Shown: in pieces, positions 1 through 8,918 of the stretch
Layout of the letters: each line of letters starts with the position of its first letter
How positions within the stretch are numbered: position 1 is the stretch's first letter
From: Micromonospora noduli
GTDB taxonomy: Bacteria; Actinomycetota; Actinomycetes; Mycobacteriales; Micromonosporaceae
Assembly (NCBI RefSeq): GCF_003264365.1
Contig: NZ_PYAK01000004.1
Location: 186,001 to 250,000, forward strand
Reading direction: 5' to 3'
Length of the DNA: 64,000 nt
Notes under the pieces: generated by a model
The model's input: the letters and a program-made list of their open reading frames with translations, nothing else
Database searches by the model: none
Told to the model about the DNA's origin: nothing
Made by a program: the position numbers and the translations under genes

Positions 1-891
1 GTTGATCACGATGTAGGCGGCGGCGGTGAGCAGGACGACGGCCTGGATCACCGGGTAGTCCCGTTGGAACACCGCGTCGATGGTCATCTTGCCGAAGCCC
101 GGCAGCCCGAAGATCTGTTCGGTGACGACCGCGCCCGAGATCAGCCCGCCGAGTTGGAGACCCACGACGGTCACCACCACGATGAGGCTGTTCCGCAGGG
201 CGTGCCGGGTGATGACGGCGCGCGGGCGCAGCCCCTTCGCCTTCGCCGTGCGGACGTAGTCGGAGGAGAGCGAGTCCAACATCGCCGACCGGGTCTGCCG
301 CATGATGATGGCGGCCAGGCCGGTGCCGAGGATCACGGCCGGCAGGACGATGTGGTGCAGGTTGTCCACGGGGTCCTCCAGAATCGGCACGAAGCCGGAG
401 GCGGGGAAGAGCCCGGTCGCCACGGACAGGTAGAGGATCGCCAGCAGCCCCAGCCAGAAGTGCGGCACCGACAGGCCGATCAGGGCCAGGCCGTTGGCGA
501 GCCACTCCGCCGGACGTCCACGACGGACCGCCGCGAGCACCCCGGCGCCGACGCCGAGCGCCGCCGCGATGAGGATCGCCAGGACGGACAGCTCGACGGT
601 CACCGGCAGAGCGGTCGTGAGCATCGACGAGACCGGCGTACCGGTGCGGATCGACACCCCGAAGTCGCCCTGTGCCATGCGCTCCACGTACTGGGCGAAC
701 TGCACGGGCAGCGGCTGGTCCAGCCCGTAGTGCCGGCGGATGGCCTCCAGGGCCTCCGGCGACCGGTCCTCCCCGGCCAGGGCGAGGGCCGGGTCGCCGG
801 GGAGCGCCCGTACGCCGACGAAGACCACGATCGTCGACAACAGCAGGGTCAGCGCCGACTGCCAGGCGCGGGTGAGCAGATACCGGGCCAC
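1..891 (-). CDS. Peptide/nickel ABC transporter permease, DppB type (3' end cut by window edge)
   Basis: Inner-membrane permease of a peptide-type ABC importer. It would form the channel with a second permease (DppC-like) that should lie beyond the left edge. The frame is open from a GTG at 891 to base 1, giving 297 codons with the stop outside the window. The translation starts VARYLLTRAWQSALT and shows the DppB landmarks: an N-terminal membrane helix, the ALPGDPA segment, and near the C-terminus the EAA-type coupling loop (DYVRTAKAKGL...ITRHALRNS) followed by EQIFGLPGFG. The start lies 6 bp after the stop of the binding-protein gene, so the two are one operon in the order binding protein then permease. 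The family assignment is firm. The substrate (peptide, nickel or opine) cannot be read from the sequence. Confidence 0.93.
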   Translation of the reverse strand, partial: MARYLLTRAWQSALTLLLSTIVVFVGVRALPGDPALALAGEDRSPEALEAIRRHYGLDQPLPVQFAQYVERMAQGDFGVSIRTGTPVSSMLTTALPVTVELSVLAILIAAALGVGAGVLAAVRRGRPAEWLANGLALIGLSVPHFWLGLLAILYLSVATGLFPASGFVPILEDPVDNLHHIVLPAVILGTGLAAIIMRQTRSAMLDSLSSDYVRTAKAKGLRPRAVITRHALRNSLIVVVTVVGLQLGGLISGAVVTEQIFGLPGFGKMTIDAVFQRDYPVIQAVVLLTAAAYIVIN

Positions 892-897
892 GGCGGA

Positions 898-2574
898 CTA
901 CTTGCCGAAGCCGGCGAAGGCCGCCCGGATCACGCCGTCCGGGTAGACCTGAAGGCCCTGGATCTGCTTGCTGACGGCGGTCAGGTTGCGCTGCCGGTAG
1001 AGGTAGATCAGGGCGTCGTCCTGCTGGAGCAGTGTGACCGCCTGCCCGTACAGCTTCCTGCGCTCCTCCACGTCGCCGGCCTGTCGGGCCTGGGTCAGCA
1101 CTGTGTCGAGCTGCGGGTTGCTGTAGCCGGCGACGTTCTGGCTGGCGCCGGTGCCGACGAAGTTCGTGATGTTGGCGTCCGGGTCGATCCGGCCGCTCCA
1201 CCCCAGTTGCAGCAGCTCGAAGTTGCCGCGGTCCTGCTCGTCGAGGAGCGACGAGTACTCCACCGGGTTGATCTTCAGGTCGAAGCCGCCGTCCTTGACC
1301 ATGGACTGCAACGCCTGGGCGAGACGCAGCGTGTCGGGGGTGTTCGAGGCGAGCATCGTCACCGTGTACGGCGTCTGCACGCCGGCCTCGGCCAGCAACT
1401 GCTTGGCTTTGGCGGGGTCGTGCGCCGGGCAGGTCTGCGCCTCGGGGGACGAGAACGTGCTCGCGGGCGAGATCGGGGAGCAGGCGGCGGCGTGCAGACC
1501 GTTGAAGACCGCGTCGACCAGGGCCTTGCGGTCGATGGCGTGCTCGAAGGCCTGCCGCACCTTGGCGTTCTGGGCGAGGGGGCGGTTGATGGGCTTGGGG
1601 GTGGTGCCGACGCCGTCGACGTTGCCGACGTTGATGGTCAGACCCTGGTAGCCGAGGGACTGCGACTGGAGGACGGAGACCGCCGTGTCCTGCCGGAGCG
1701 AGGCGACGTCCTGGGTGGATACCGAGTCGGCGACCTGCGCGTCGCCGGAGCGCAGGTTGGCGGCGCGGATGCTGGCGTCGGTGAGGATCCGCCATGAGAT
1801 GGCGTCCAGGTGCACCTTGCTCGCGTCGTAGTAGTTCGGGTCCCGCACCACCTCGACGGAGTTCTGCGGCACCCGCTTCGCGAACTTGAAGGGGCCGACG
1901 CAGACCGGCGCCGAGGCGAATTCGTCGCCCAGGGTCCGCAGCGCCTGCGCACTCATGATCATGCCGGCCCGGTCGGCGAGGGCCCCGAGCAGCGGTGCGA
2001 ACGGCTGCTTCAGCCGCAGGACGACTGTCTGCGCGTCCGGGGTGTCGACGCCGTCGATGGGGCCGAGTTCGCTCTTGCGCGCCGACCGCGCGTTGGTGAG
2101 GTGGCGTTGCAGTGTGGCCTTCACCGCGGCCGAGTCGAACGCCGTGCCGTCCGCGAAGCGCACCCCGGGTCGCAGTGGAATGGTCACCGTCCGGCCGTCG
2201 CCGCTCGTGGTGGGCAGCGCCGTCGCGAGCTGCGGTACGACCTGCGCCTGTTCGTTGACGTCGTAGAGCTTCTGGCACATTGCCTGGAAGACGTAGCGGG
2301 AGTAGAGGCTTCTCGACAGCGTCGGGTCCAGCGCGTCGGGCTCGGCGGAGAGGGCGATGACCAGCTTGCCGCCCTGCTTCACGGCGGCGGGGTCGGCGGG
2401 CGTACCGAAGGAATCCTGGCCTGCCGACTGGTCGCCGCCGGACGGGTCGCCGCCTTCGTTGTTCGACACCGGTGAGCAGGCGACGACAGTGCAGACGACG
2501 GCGGCCGCCGCCACCGCGACCCGGAGCACCCGGCGGCGGGGCAGGCTCGTTTCGCGGACGGAGAGGTTCGTCAT
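898..2574 (-). CDS. ABC transporter substrate-binding lipoprotein, SBP family 5 (DppA/OppA type)
   Basis: Extracytoplasmic solute receptor of the same importer, 558 aa. A basic N-terminus (RRRVLR), a hydrophobic stretch and the lipobox VVAC at about residues 30-33 mark it as a lipoprotein anchored outside the membrane. The body has SBP_bac_5 features: KQGGKLVIALSAEPDALDP at the start of the mature domain, VTIPLRPGVRFADGT, and a C-terminal half with the RQAFEHAIDRKALVDAVFNG segment. Length is normal for the family. The ATG at 2574 has GAGGAG 7 nt upstream. It is the first gene of the operon, followed after 6 bp by the permease. A GntR-like operator match lies about 40 bp upstream. Substrate is not predictable. 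Confidence 0.93.
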   Translation of the reverse strand: MTNLSVRETSLPRRRVLRVAVAAAAVVCTVVACSPVSNNEGGDPSGGDQSAGQDSFGTPADPAAVKQGGKLVIALSAEPDALDPTLSRSLYSRYVFQAMCQKLYDVNEQAQVVPQLATALPTTSGDGRTVTIPLRPGVRFADGTAFDSAAVKATLQRHLTNARSARKSELGPIDGVDTPDAQTVVLRLKQPFAPLLGALADRAGMIMSAQALRTLGDEFASAPVCVGPFKFAKRVPQNSVEVVRDPNYYDASKVHLDAISWRILTDASIRAANLRSGDAQVADSVSTQDVASLRQDTAVSVLQSQSLGYQGLTINVGNVDGVGTTPKPINRPLAQNAKVRQAFEHAIDRKALVDAVFNGLHAAACSPISPASTFSSPEAQTCPAHDPAKAKQLLAEAGVQTPYTVTMLASNTPDTLRLAQALQSMVKDGGFDLKINPVEYSSLLDEQDRGNFELLQLGWSGRIDPDANITNFVGTGASQNVAGYSNPQLDTVLTQARQAGDVEERRKLYGQAVTLLQQDDALIYLYRQRNLTAVSKQIQGLQVYPDGVIRAAFAGFGK

Positions 2575-2611
2575 GGAGAGCTCCTCAAGTGGGCGATTCC
2601 GGGAGCGTATG

Positions 2612-2621
2612 TTGTATACGA
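2612..2621. promoter_or_regulatory. Candidate GntR/FadR-type operator TTGTATACGA
   Basis: TTGTATACGA fits the TNGTNNACNA core recognised by many FadR/FCD-type GntR regulators. It lies 38-47 bp upstream of the binding-protein start, inside the 117-bp gap after the MFS gene, where an operator controlling the ABC operon would be expected. No GntR gene is in the window. A match to so short a core can occur by chance. Confidence 0.4.
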
Positions 2622-2691
2622 TGACCGCCGCAAGACCTCCGTAAATGGCTCGTCAGGCACCCCGGGCGCCCTGAACAGGCCCGACCGGCGA

Positions 2692-3879
2692 TCAGCTCGC
2701 GGGCCGCGTCCGGCCGCCCCGAACCAGGCTGAGCAGGACGACCAGCGCGAGCACCGCCACCACCGCGCTGAAGATCTCGCCGGCCGGGCGCAGACCGATC
2801 GTCTGGATCAGCAGACCGACCCCGACCGCGGGCACACCGAGCATCGCGAACAGGATGGCGAAGAACGTCGACACCGCCTCGGCCCGGTGCTTCGGTTCGG
2901 TCTTCATCGTGATCGTCGCGATGCCGTCGCCGACCGCCACCCCGGACGCGACACCGATGATCGCCGCGCTGATGAGCAGCGTCGCCAGCAACGCCATCCA
3001 CATGCTGAATGCGAGCAGGCCCGCCCCCACGACCAGGCCGGCGCAGGCGCTGGCCAGCGCGGCGCGCGAGGACAGCACGCGGGTCAGCAGCTGACCGAAC
3101 GCCGCGCCGGCGAACGCCACGAAGACCACCAGCGCGGCCAGGGTGTGTGAGGTCTCGTGCAGGACCATGCCGAGGAACAGCCCACTCACCGACGTGAGCA
3201 CACCGAGAGCGGCGAAGCCCGCGCCAGCGGTGATCGCCGAGCGGACGAAGGCGCCGCGGATGGTCGCCGGCACGTGCAACCGCTGGACCCGCACTGTCAC
3301 CGGCGAACGTTCCCGGACCGTCTCCGGCACCCCGCGCAGCGCGATGATCGCGATAAGCGCCAGGATCAACACGATCACCCAGGGCAGGCGGAGCGGTTCG
3401 GGTGCCACGTCCGACACGATCCCGGACAGCAGGGTGCCGGTGGCCAGGCCGCCCAGGTTCGCGAAGATCGATACGGTGGCGGCACGCTTCGGGTGCCGAG
3501 GGTCGATCAGCTCCGCCAACGCCGCGGTCGCCGTGCCGATGATCAGTGCGGCGGACAGCCCGGCGAGCACCCGACCCACGATGATCATCGCCAGGTCCAC
3601 GGCGGCCAGGAACACGGCGTCGGCGGCGACCGAGAGCAGCAGCGCGATGAGGATGACCGGGCGTCGGCCGATCTGGTCGGAGAGCCGACCGAAGACCAGC
3701 AGCCCGACGACGACTCCCAGCGCGTACAGCGCGTAGACCACTGTCACTGTCAACGACGAGAACCCGAACTCCAGCTCGTAGAGCGGGTAGAGCGGCGTCG
3801 GCACTGTGGTGCCCACGAGCGTGATCCAGAACGCGAACGCGACCCGTACCGCCCCGGACGTGGAACCGGACCGTGTCAC
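2692..3879 (-). CDS. MFS transporter (drug-efflux-like, 12 TM)
   Basis: Proton-coupled exporter of the major facilitator superfamily, about 395 aa. The first helix begins AFAFWITLVGTTVPTPLYPLY, and the loop between helices 2 and 3 carries the MFS signature GRLSDQIGRRPVI, with about twelve hydrophobic segments in all. The frame is open to an ATG at 3939, but the first 20 residues are polar and unlike the family. I prefer the GTG at 3879 (VTRSGSTSG), which places helix 1 at the usual distance. The promoter region contains two 17-bp palindromes at 4023-4058, so expression is probably controlled by a repressor or ligand-sensing activator not encoded here. The substrate is unknown; families with this sequence style are often called Bmr-like multidrug exporters. 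Confidence 0.85.
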   Translation of the reverse strand: MTRSGSTSGAVRVAFAFWITLVGTTVPTPLYPLYELEFGFSSLTVTVVYALYALGVVVGLLVFGRLSDQIGRRPVILIALLLSVAADAVFLAAVDLAMIIVGRVLAGLSAALIIGTATAALAELIDPRHPKRAATVSIFANLGGLATGTLLSGIVSDVAPEPLRLPWVIVLILALIAIIALRGVPETVRERSPVTVRVQRLHVPATIRGAFVRSAITAGAGFAALGVLTSVSGLFLGMVLHETSHTLAALVVFVAFAGAAFGQLLTRVLSSRAALASACAGLVVGAGLLAFSMWMALLATLLISAAIIGVASGVAVGDGIATITMKTEPKHRAEAVSTFFAILFAMLGVPAVGVGLLIQTIGLRPAGEIFSAVVAVLALVVLLSLVRGGRTRPAS

Positions 3880-4022
3880 ACGTACAGCATGAATCTCGGT
3901 TCCGAGCCGAGGTGCGGTAACGGACCTAATCCCCCGCATCAGGTGGCAACGCAGGGGTCACGGTGGGAAGCGGCGCGCCATGCGCGTCGGCTGGCCCGGC
4001 ATGTCGATGTGCTGTAGAGCGG

Positions 4023-4058
4023 TATACCTCAGAGGCATATTTATACCTCTGAGGTATA
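4023..4058. promoter_or_regulatory. Twin palindromic operator upstream of the MFS gene
   Basis: Two near-identical 17-bp palindromes stand side by side: TATACCTCaGAGGcATA at 4023-4039 and TATACCTCtGAGGTATA at 4042-4058, 19 bp start to start. They nest inside a larger inverted repeat with 19-bp perfect arms (4017-4035 and 4046-4064). The AT-rich centre stands out from the surrounding 70 % G+C DNA. The site lies 144 bp upstream of the preferred MFS start and 48 bp past the stop of the GH2 gene. Cooperative dimer binding, as for TetR, MarR or PadR regulators, is the likely use. A terminator for the GH2 gene is an alternative, but the repeated palindromes and AT content fit an operator better. 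Confidence 0.7.
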
Positions 4059-4111
4059 CCGCTCAATACCGCATCCGCCCGCAGAGCCAGCAAGCCTCGC
4101 AGCGCCCTCGT

Positions 4112-7100
4112 CTAGGAGTTGTACGCCTGTGCGGTCACCGTGACCTGGCGGGCGAGGCCCGACCGGGCAGGCCAGGAGATCCGCACCTCGCGGCTCTCCC
4201 CCGGCAGGAGCCAGAAGTAGTTGTCGTCGTAGCGGGCCGGCAGAACCCGCTCACCGCGCTGGTCGCGTACGGCGAGCCGCACCAACGCGGCGACCGTACG
4301 ACCCTGGTTGCGGACCGTCGTGGTGACGGTGTTGCGCCCGTCCACGACGCGCACCGTGCTCGACGACGTCGACAGTCGGGTGCTCGGCACGTCGTTGAGC
4401 GCCCGCAACTGCTCGGCCTTGTCGTAGCGCCAGTAGGTGTTCTCCGCGAGAAGTCGGTCCCGGCTGTCCCGCAGCTCCAGTCGCACCAGGTGCAGCCCGC
4501 CCCCGTCCGGCGCGGCGAGCGGGAAGACCGCCGTGGTGGCCGAGCGGGCCACGTCCACCCGCTGACGCTGGGGCGAACCCAGCGACCGGCCGCTCAGGTC
4601 GTAGCGTCGGGCGCTGACCGTGACCCCGCTGAGCGGGGCGGCGGTGTGGTTGACCACCCGGACCTGCCAGGTGCCCGGGTCGGCCTGGACGTGCACCGGT
4701 TCGCACCCCTTGCGCGCGCCGTAGTAGGCGCCGTTCACGTCGAGGTCGTAGTCGTAGGTCTGCCAGACCGTGCTGTGCCACGCCGGGTGCGACATCCACA
4801 GCAGCAGACCGGTGGCGTCCTGCCACAGGTTGGCGTTCCACGCCTCGAACATCGCGCGGTGGCTCTCGTAGTTGACGAACTGCGCCCGGGTGGCGAACTC
4901 GTCGAGCGAGTCGGACTCACCGAGCCGGGCGTCGATCGCCGCCTGGTACGTGCCGACACGCTGGTTACCGATGGTCGACCAGTCGTGGTAGTTCCACACC
5001 TCACCGATCGGCCACTCCGGCGCGTCACCGACGAGGTTGCGCATGCTCTCGACCACCGACACCACCGGCATGCCGATCTCGGTGTGAAAACCGAACGCGC
5101 CAGTGTCGTAGGTGTTCCTGTTGTTGTACGTCGCCGGCTCCACCCAGTGGTACGGACCGTGGCCGCTGACGATGCCGCCGGCCGAGTTGGGGATGTAGAG
5201 GATCTCCGGGTGCTCGGTGGCCGCGGCCTGCTTGAGCCCGGCGTCCACGATCGGCGGCGGGTCACCCTCGTTCGCGCCGCACCACACGACGATGCTCGGG
5301 TGGTGGCGGAACCGCCGGATCGTGTCGGCGGCGATGTCGACGTAGCCGGGCGGGTTGGGCAGGAACGCGCCCGCCTGCCAGAAGTCGTTCCACACCAGGA
5401 TGCCCTGCTCGTCGCAGGCCTGGTACAGCTCCTCGCGGTTGCTGCTGCCGAGCCAGTTGCGGATCATCGTGAAGTTCATGTCGCGGTGCATCTCGACGGT
5501 GTCGGCCAGCCGGTCGGGCAGCACCCGACGCAGCAGCTCGTCCCAGCCCCAGTTGCCGCCCCGGGCGAACACCGGCACACCGTTCACGCTGATCTTGAGT
5601 TGGGTGACGGCGTTGCTGACCGACTTCACGTCGGTCCACCGCTGCCCGTCGTCCGACACCTGGATGACGAAGTCGCGGGCGTACGCCTGCTCCCAGACGA
5701 TGGTGACCTGGTCGAAGCTGACCGGAGCGCCGAGGTCGACCTGGATCCACTGGTTGTCCTCGAACTTTGACGACCAGCGGGTGCGGGGGTTGCCGTCGAC
5801 GGCCCGGTCCGGGCCGTTGGAGTCACTGTCGGACGACGACGCGGTAGCGGTCCGTCCCAGAGCCAGGTCGAGGTCCGGCTCGGCCTGCCGCTGCACCGAG
5901 AGCGCCCACATGGACACGCCCCACGAGGTCACCCGCGCGCCGGTCTGGATGCGCAGGTGCTGCGTGGTCTGGCTGGCGAACGTCTCGACCTGGGTGGCGC
6001 GGCTGCCCAACGGGGTGTCGTTGCTGACCGACGTCACGTCCTTCCAGGCGTCCCCGTCGGCGGAGACCTGGACACGGTAGTCCAGCGCGTACGCCTGCTC
6101 CCACACGATGGTGACCCGGTCGAAGTCGACCGCCGCGCCGAGATCGACCTGGATCCACTGGTTGTCCTCGGCCTGCGAGGCCCACCGGGTCGCCGTGTCG
6201 CCGTCGACGGCCTTGCCGGGACCGTTGCCGTCGTTCTCCGACGACGACGCGCTGGCGTCGCGGCGCAGTGCGAGATCCGGGCCGGTGCCGTCGGCCACCG
6301 ACAGCGAGAACATCGAGATGCCCCACCCGGTGGCGCGCTGGCCGGCCTGGATGCGCACGTGCCGGGCGTGCTGCCTGTCGAACGTGACCGTCTGGGTCGC
6401 CGCGCCGTCGACGAACTCCAGCGCAGGCTTGCCGGGCGGCGAGATGACGATCGGCTGGTGCCAGTCGTAGGCGAACTCGCGGACACCGAAACGGAGCGCA
6501 CGCCGGTCGCTGACCGAGCGCTTCACGGTGGCGGTGAGCGTGAGGTCGTACAGGTGGGGGTCGCCGTAGCCGTTGGGCCACCAGAGCTGCGGGTTGCGCA
6601 GCCGCAGCGCGCGGAAGCGCTCCGGCGTGAAGGTGACTGTGGTGCTCCCGCCGGCGGGGACGGTCACTGTGGACTCGACGCGTACCTTGTCGAACTCGGC
6701 GCGGACGGTGACAGTGGTGGCGCTGGTCGCCGCGTTGCGGACCGGCACCCGGATGGTGACCTCGGCGGTGTCGGTGCCGGGCAGGTCGGGCAGTGTGGTC
6801 TGCACGTGTGGGTCGCCGATGACCACGGCGCCGGTGCTGCGCAGGCGGACGTGGTCCCAGAGGCCGGTGACCCGGTCGCGGACGGCCGGCATCCAGTCCC
6901 ACCCGGACACCGCCAGGTAGGTCGGCGCGTCAAGGTAGTGGTGGGCAGACTGGAGGAAGGTACGACCGTCGGGGCCCTTGTCGCCGGGCGTGCCCGGGTG
7001 CGGCATCGGGGTGACCCGGACGGCGAGGACGTGCTCGCCACGGTGACCGGCGAGGGCGTCAGTGATGTCGAAGGCAGCCCGCGCGAACGGGTGCTTGACG

Positions 7101-8146
7101 TTGCCAACCTGCACGCCATTGACCCAGGCGGTCGCCTCGTGGTTGATCCCGTCGAACTCCAGCCAGATCCGTCGGCCGGCCGAGGTGTCCAGGTCGCGCG
7201 GCAGCCGCAGCGCGCGCCGGTACCACCAGGTGTGCCGGGACAGCGCCTCCGGGATGCGCATGTTGTTGAAACCGGCCACCGGGTCGGGCAGGTGACCCTG
7301 CTCGACGAGGGTGCCCAGCACGGTGCCGGGCACCGTCGCCGGCAGCCAGGACCGGACGTCGACGCCGGCGCGGGAGAGTTCGGCGCCGTCGGCGGTGCCG
7401 GCGAAGTCGTCCATCGTCAACGACCAGCCCGACTCCAGCGGCACCGTGCCGTCGGCGGCGACCCTCAGCTCGGGGGCCGGGCCGGTGTTGCCGCCCTCCC
7501 AACTGGTCCAGCCCTCGACCTTCGGCCGGCCGGCCAGCGGTACGCCGTAGACCTGGAAGCCGTTGAGGCCCACCGGGTTGCTGTTCGAGCGCTTCGTGGC
7601 GGTCATCCGGATCCACCGGGCGGTGACCGGTTCGGGCAGCTTGATGGTCTGCGCGCCGCCCTGGCCCTCGCTGGTCTCGTACACCGACCGCCAGGCACGG
7701 CCGTCGGTGGAGACCTCGATCCGGTACGCCGTCGCGGCGCTGGAGAGGATCTCGTCGCCGTCGGTGTCGGTGTAGTTGCCATCGAACGGCCCGTCGGTGA
7801 GCGTGGCCTCGAAGACCAGGGAGACGGCCTCGATCCGGCACAGCGCCTGGAGGTCCACCGAAATCCACTGTGGATCGCCATTGGCGGCGCGCCATCCACT
7901 CCCCCGTACGCCGACCTGCGGCAGGCCGTCCACGGCGAAGGCCGCCGGCGTCGGCGCGTAGTCGGTCGAGGAGACCGTGACCGGGCGGTACCGGGCCAGG
8001 TCGGTGGGGGTGGGGGTGGCGGTCGGCGCCGGCGCTGCGGCGGACGCGAGGGCGTCCGGGAGGGCCGCGGTCACCCCGACCGACGCCAGCAGCGTCGCGC
8101 CGGCGGAGAGGAAGGTACGCCGGGAAACCGGCGATGGCTCGGACAT
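4112..8146 (-). CDS. Tat-exported GH2-family glycoside hydrolase with three F5/8C (CBM32-like) domains
   Basis: Secreted exo-glycosidase of GH family 2, 1344 aa from the ATG at 8146, chosen because GGAGG stands 7 nt upstream; an in-frame ATG at 8161 lies inside an operator. A Tat signal (SRRTFL) leads into an F5/8 type C domain (about 45-205), a GH2 sugar-binding domain (235-420), an Ig-like domain, two more F5/8C units (about 570-845), and then the GH2 TIM barrel. The barrel carries the acid/base motif WCGANEG near residue 957 and a probable nucleophile in FHTEIGMP near 1022. Sequence style is closest to the beta-mannosidase/exo-glucosaminidase branch, so a mannan or chitosan-type substrate is possible but not shown. 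Two LacI-type operators sit just upstream, pointing to sugar induction. Confidence 0.87.
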   Translation of the reverse strand: MSEPSPVSRRTFLSAGATLLASVGVTAALPDALASAAAPAPTATPTPTDLARYRPVTVSSTDYAPTPAAFAVDGLPQVGVRGSGWRAANGDPQWISVDLQALCRIEAVSLVFEATLTDGPFDGNYTDTDGDEILSSAATAYRIEVSTDGRAWRSVYETSEGQGGAQTIKLPEPVTARWIRMTATKRSNSNPVGLNGFQVYGVPLAGRPKVEGWTSWEGGNTGPAPELRVAADGTVPLESGWSLTMDDFAGTADGAELSRAGVDVRSWLPATVPGTVLGTLVEQGHLPDPVAGFNNMRIPEALSRHTWWYRRALRLPRDLDTSAGRRIWLEFDGINHEATAWVNGVQVGNVKHPFARAAFDITDALAGHRGEHVLAVRVTPMPHPGTPGDKGPDGRTFLQSAHHYLDAPTYLAVSGWDWMPAVRDRVTGLWDHVRLRSTGAVVIGDPHVQTTLPDLPGTDTAEVTIRVPVRNAATSATTVTVRAEFDKVRVESTVTVPAGGSTTVTFTPERFRALRLRNPQLWWPNGYGDPHLYDLTLTATVKRSVSDRRALRFGVREFAYDWHQPIVISPPGKPALEFVDGAATQTVTFDRQHARHVRIQAGQRATGWGISMFSLSVADGTGPDLALRRDASASSSENDGNGPGKAVDGDTATRWASQAEDNQWIQVDLGAAVDFDRVTIVWEQAYALDYRVQVSADGDAWKDVTSVSNDTPLGSRATQVETFASQTTQHLRIQTGARVTSWGVSMWALSVQRQAEPDLDLALGRTATASSSDSDSNGPDRAVDGNPRTRWSSKFEDNQWIQVDLGAPVSFDQVTIVWEQAYARDFVIQVSDDGQRWTDVKSVSNAVTQLKISVNGVPVFARGGNWGWDELLRRVLPDRLADTVEMHRDMNFTMIRNWLGSSNREELYQACDEQGILVWNDFWQAGAFLPNPPGYVDIAADTIRRFRHHPSIVVWCGANEGDPPPIVDAGLKQAAATEHPEILYIPNSAGGIVSGHGPYHWVEPATYNNRNTYDTGAFGFHTEIGMPVVSVVESMRNLVGDAPEWPIGEVWNYHDWSTIGNQRVGTYQAAIDARLGESDSLDEFATRAQFVNYESHRAMFEAWNANLWQDATGLLLWMSHPAWHSTVWQTYDYDLDVNGAYYGARKGCEPVHVQADPGTWQVRVVNHTAAPLSGVTVSARRYDLSGRSLGSPQRQRVDVARSATTAVFPLAAPDGGGLHLVRLELRDSRDRLLAENTYWRYDKAEQLRALNDVPSTRLSTSSSTVRVVDGRNTVTTTVRNQGRTVAALVRLAVRDQRGERVLPARYDDNYFWLLPGESREVRISWPARSGLARQVTVTAQAYNS
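5612..6420. repeat. Tandem duplication of a 136-codon F5/8C unit inside the GH2 gene
   Basis: Two consecutive 408-bp units (about 5612-6019 and 6020-6427) encode very similar modules. Both contain NQWIQVDLGA, VTIVWEQAYA and SVSN at matching positions. They lie between the Ig-like domain and the catalytic barrel. The similarity suggests a fairly recent in-frame duplication. Boundaries are approximate. Confidence 0.75.
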
Positions 8147-8160
8147 CTTGCCTCCAGACA

Positions 8161-8204
8161 TGACAACGTTGTCAGATGGCGGGGGTCTCTGACAACGTTG
8201 TCAG
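8161..8204. promoter_or_regulatory. Two LacI-family operators upstream of the GH2 gene
   Basis: The perfect 14-bp palindrome TGACAACGTTGTCA occurs at 8161-8174 and again at 8190-8203, each followed by the same GATGG (GATGG inclusive copies 8161-8179 and 8190-8208). The central CG with symmetrical arms is typical of LacI/GalR operators, which commonly control glycosidases in actinomycetes. The sites end 15 bp upstream of the preferred start codon of the GH2 gene, where binding would block transcription or initiation. No LacI gene is in the window. Confidence 0.8.
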
Positions 8205-8313
8205 ATGGTGGCCCGATGTTTCCTGAGAGTCAAGGGTCCGAGTCCATCGTGATTCCCCGAACACGTTCCGCAGCTGTTCCACTTCGGACATCGACCCGCA
8301 GGCAGGCCTGAGG

Positions 8314-8880
8314 TCACTCCGGCTGCGCGCTCAGCCCGTCCAGGGCGACAGCGAGCACGTGATCGCGCTGGTCGGCGCGGGGGAAGTGCCCGGAGGCGAT
8401 AGCGCTGGTCAGGCGCATGACGTCGTCGATGGTCACGTCGGCGCGCACCTCGCGCGCCCGCTGGGCCCGCTCCAGCAGCGGCCCACCGGCGGCGTAGAGC
8501 GCCCGCCGACACTCCAGGTAGGCGGTGGACTCCCGGTTCAGGCCGGCGGCCAGCGGTTGCTTCGCCCCGATGTACTCCACGAAGCGCCGCAGCCATGCGT
8601 ACAGGCCGTCGCGTGGGGCGAGCCTCTCCGCCTCCCCGGCGGTCGCGCACACCGCCTCGACCTCGGTGACGTAGACGTTCTCGATCAGCACCTCCCGGGT
8701 CGGGAAGTTGCGGTAGAGCGTCGCGATGCCCACCCCGGCCCGGCGGGCGATCTCCTCCAGCGGAGCTTCCGCGCCCTGCTCGGCGAAGGCGACCCGGGCA
8801 GCCGCCAGGATCGCGTCGTAGTTGCGGGCGGCGTCTGCCCGGTGCGGGCGGGCCACGCGCAGGTGGGTGAGGGCCGTCAC
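8314..8880 (-). CDS. TetR/AcrR family transcriptional regulator
   Basis: DNA-binding repressor of about 188 aa. The N-terminal helix-turn-helix is clear: RNYDAILAAARVAFAEQG, then PLEEIARRAGVGIATLYRNF, the canonical TetR recognition helix. The C-terminal ligand domain is unassigned. The frame runs up to an ATG at 8925, but that codon lies inside the palindrome 8919-8936, so I prefer the GTG at 8880, preceded by GGGAG. It is divergent from the DHA2 exporter at 8993, and the operator lies between them. The usual arrangement is a repressor that controls itself and the exporter and is released by an exported compound. Confidence 0.9.
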   Translation of the reverse strand: MTALTHLRVARPHRADAARNYDAILAAARVAFAEQGAEAPLEEIARRAGVGIATLYRNFPTREVLIENVYVTEVEAVCATAGEAERLAPRDGLYAWLRRFVEYIGAKQPLAAGLNRESTAYLECRRALYAAGGPLLERAQRAREVRADVTIDDVMRLTSAIASGHFPRADQRDHVLAVALDGLSAQPE

Positions 8881-8918
8881 GATGCCGATGTCTCCCAGCG
8901 CTAGCAACCGGAGGCCAG

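Noticed and set aside
4017-4064. Simple rho-independent terminator of the GH2 gene
   Set aside because: The stem is AT-rich and composed of two internal palindromes with no T-run. An operator explains the structure better.
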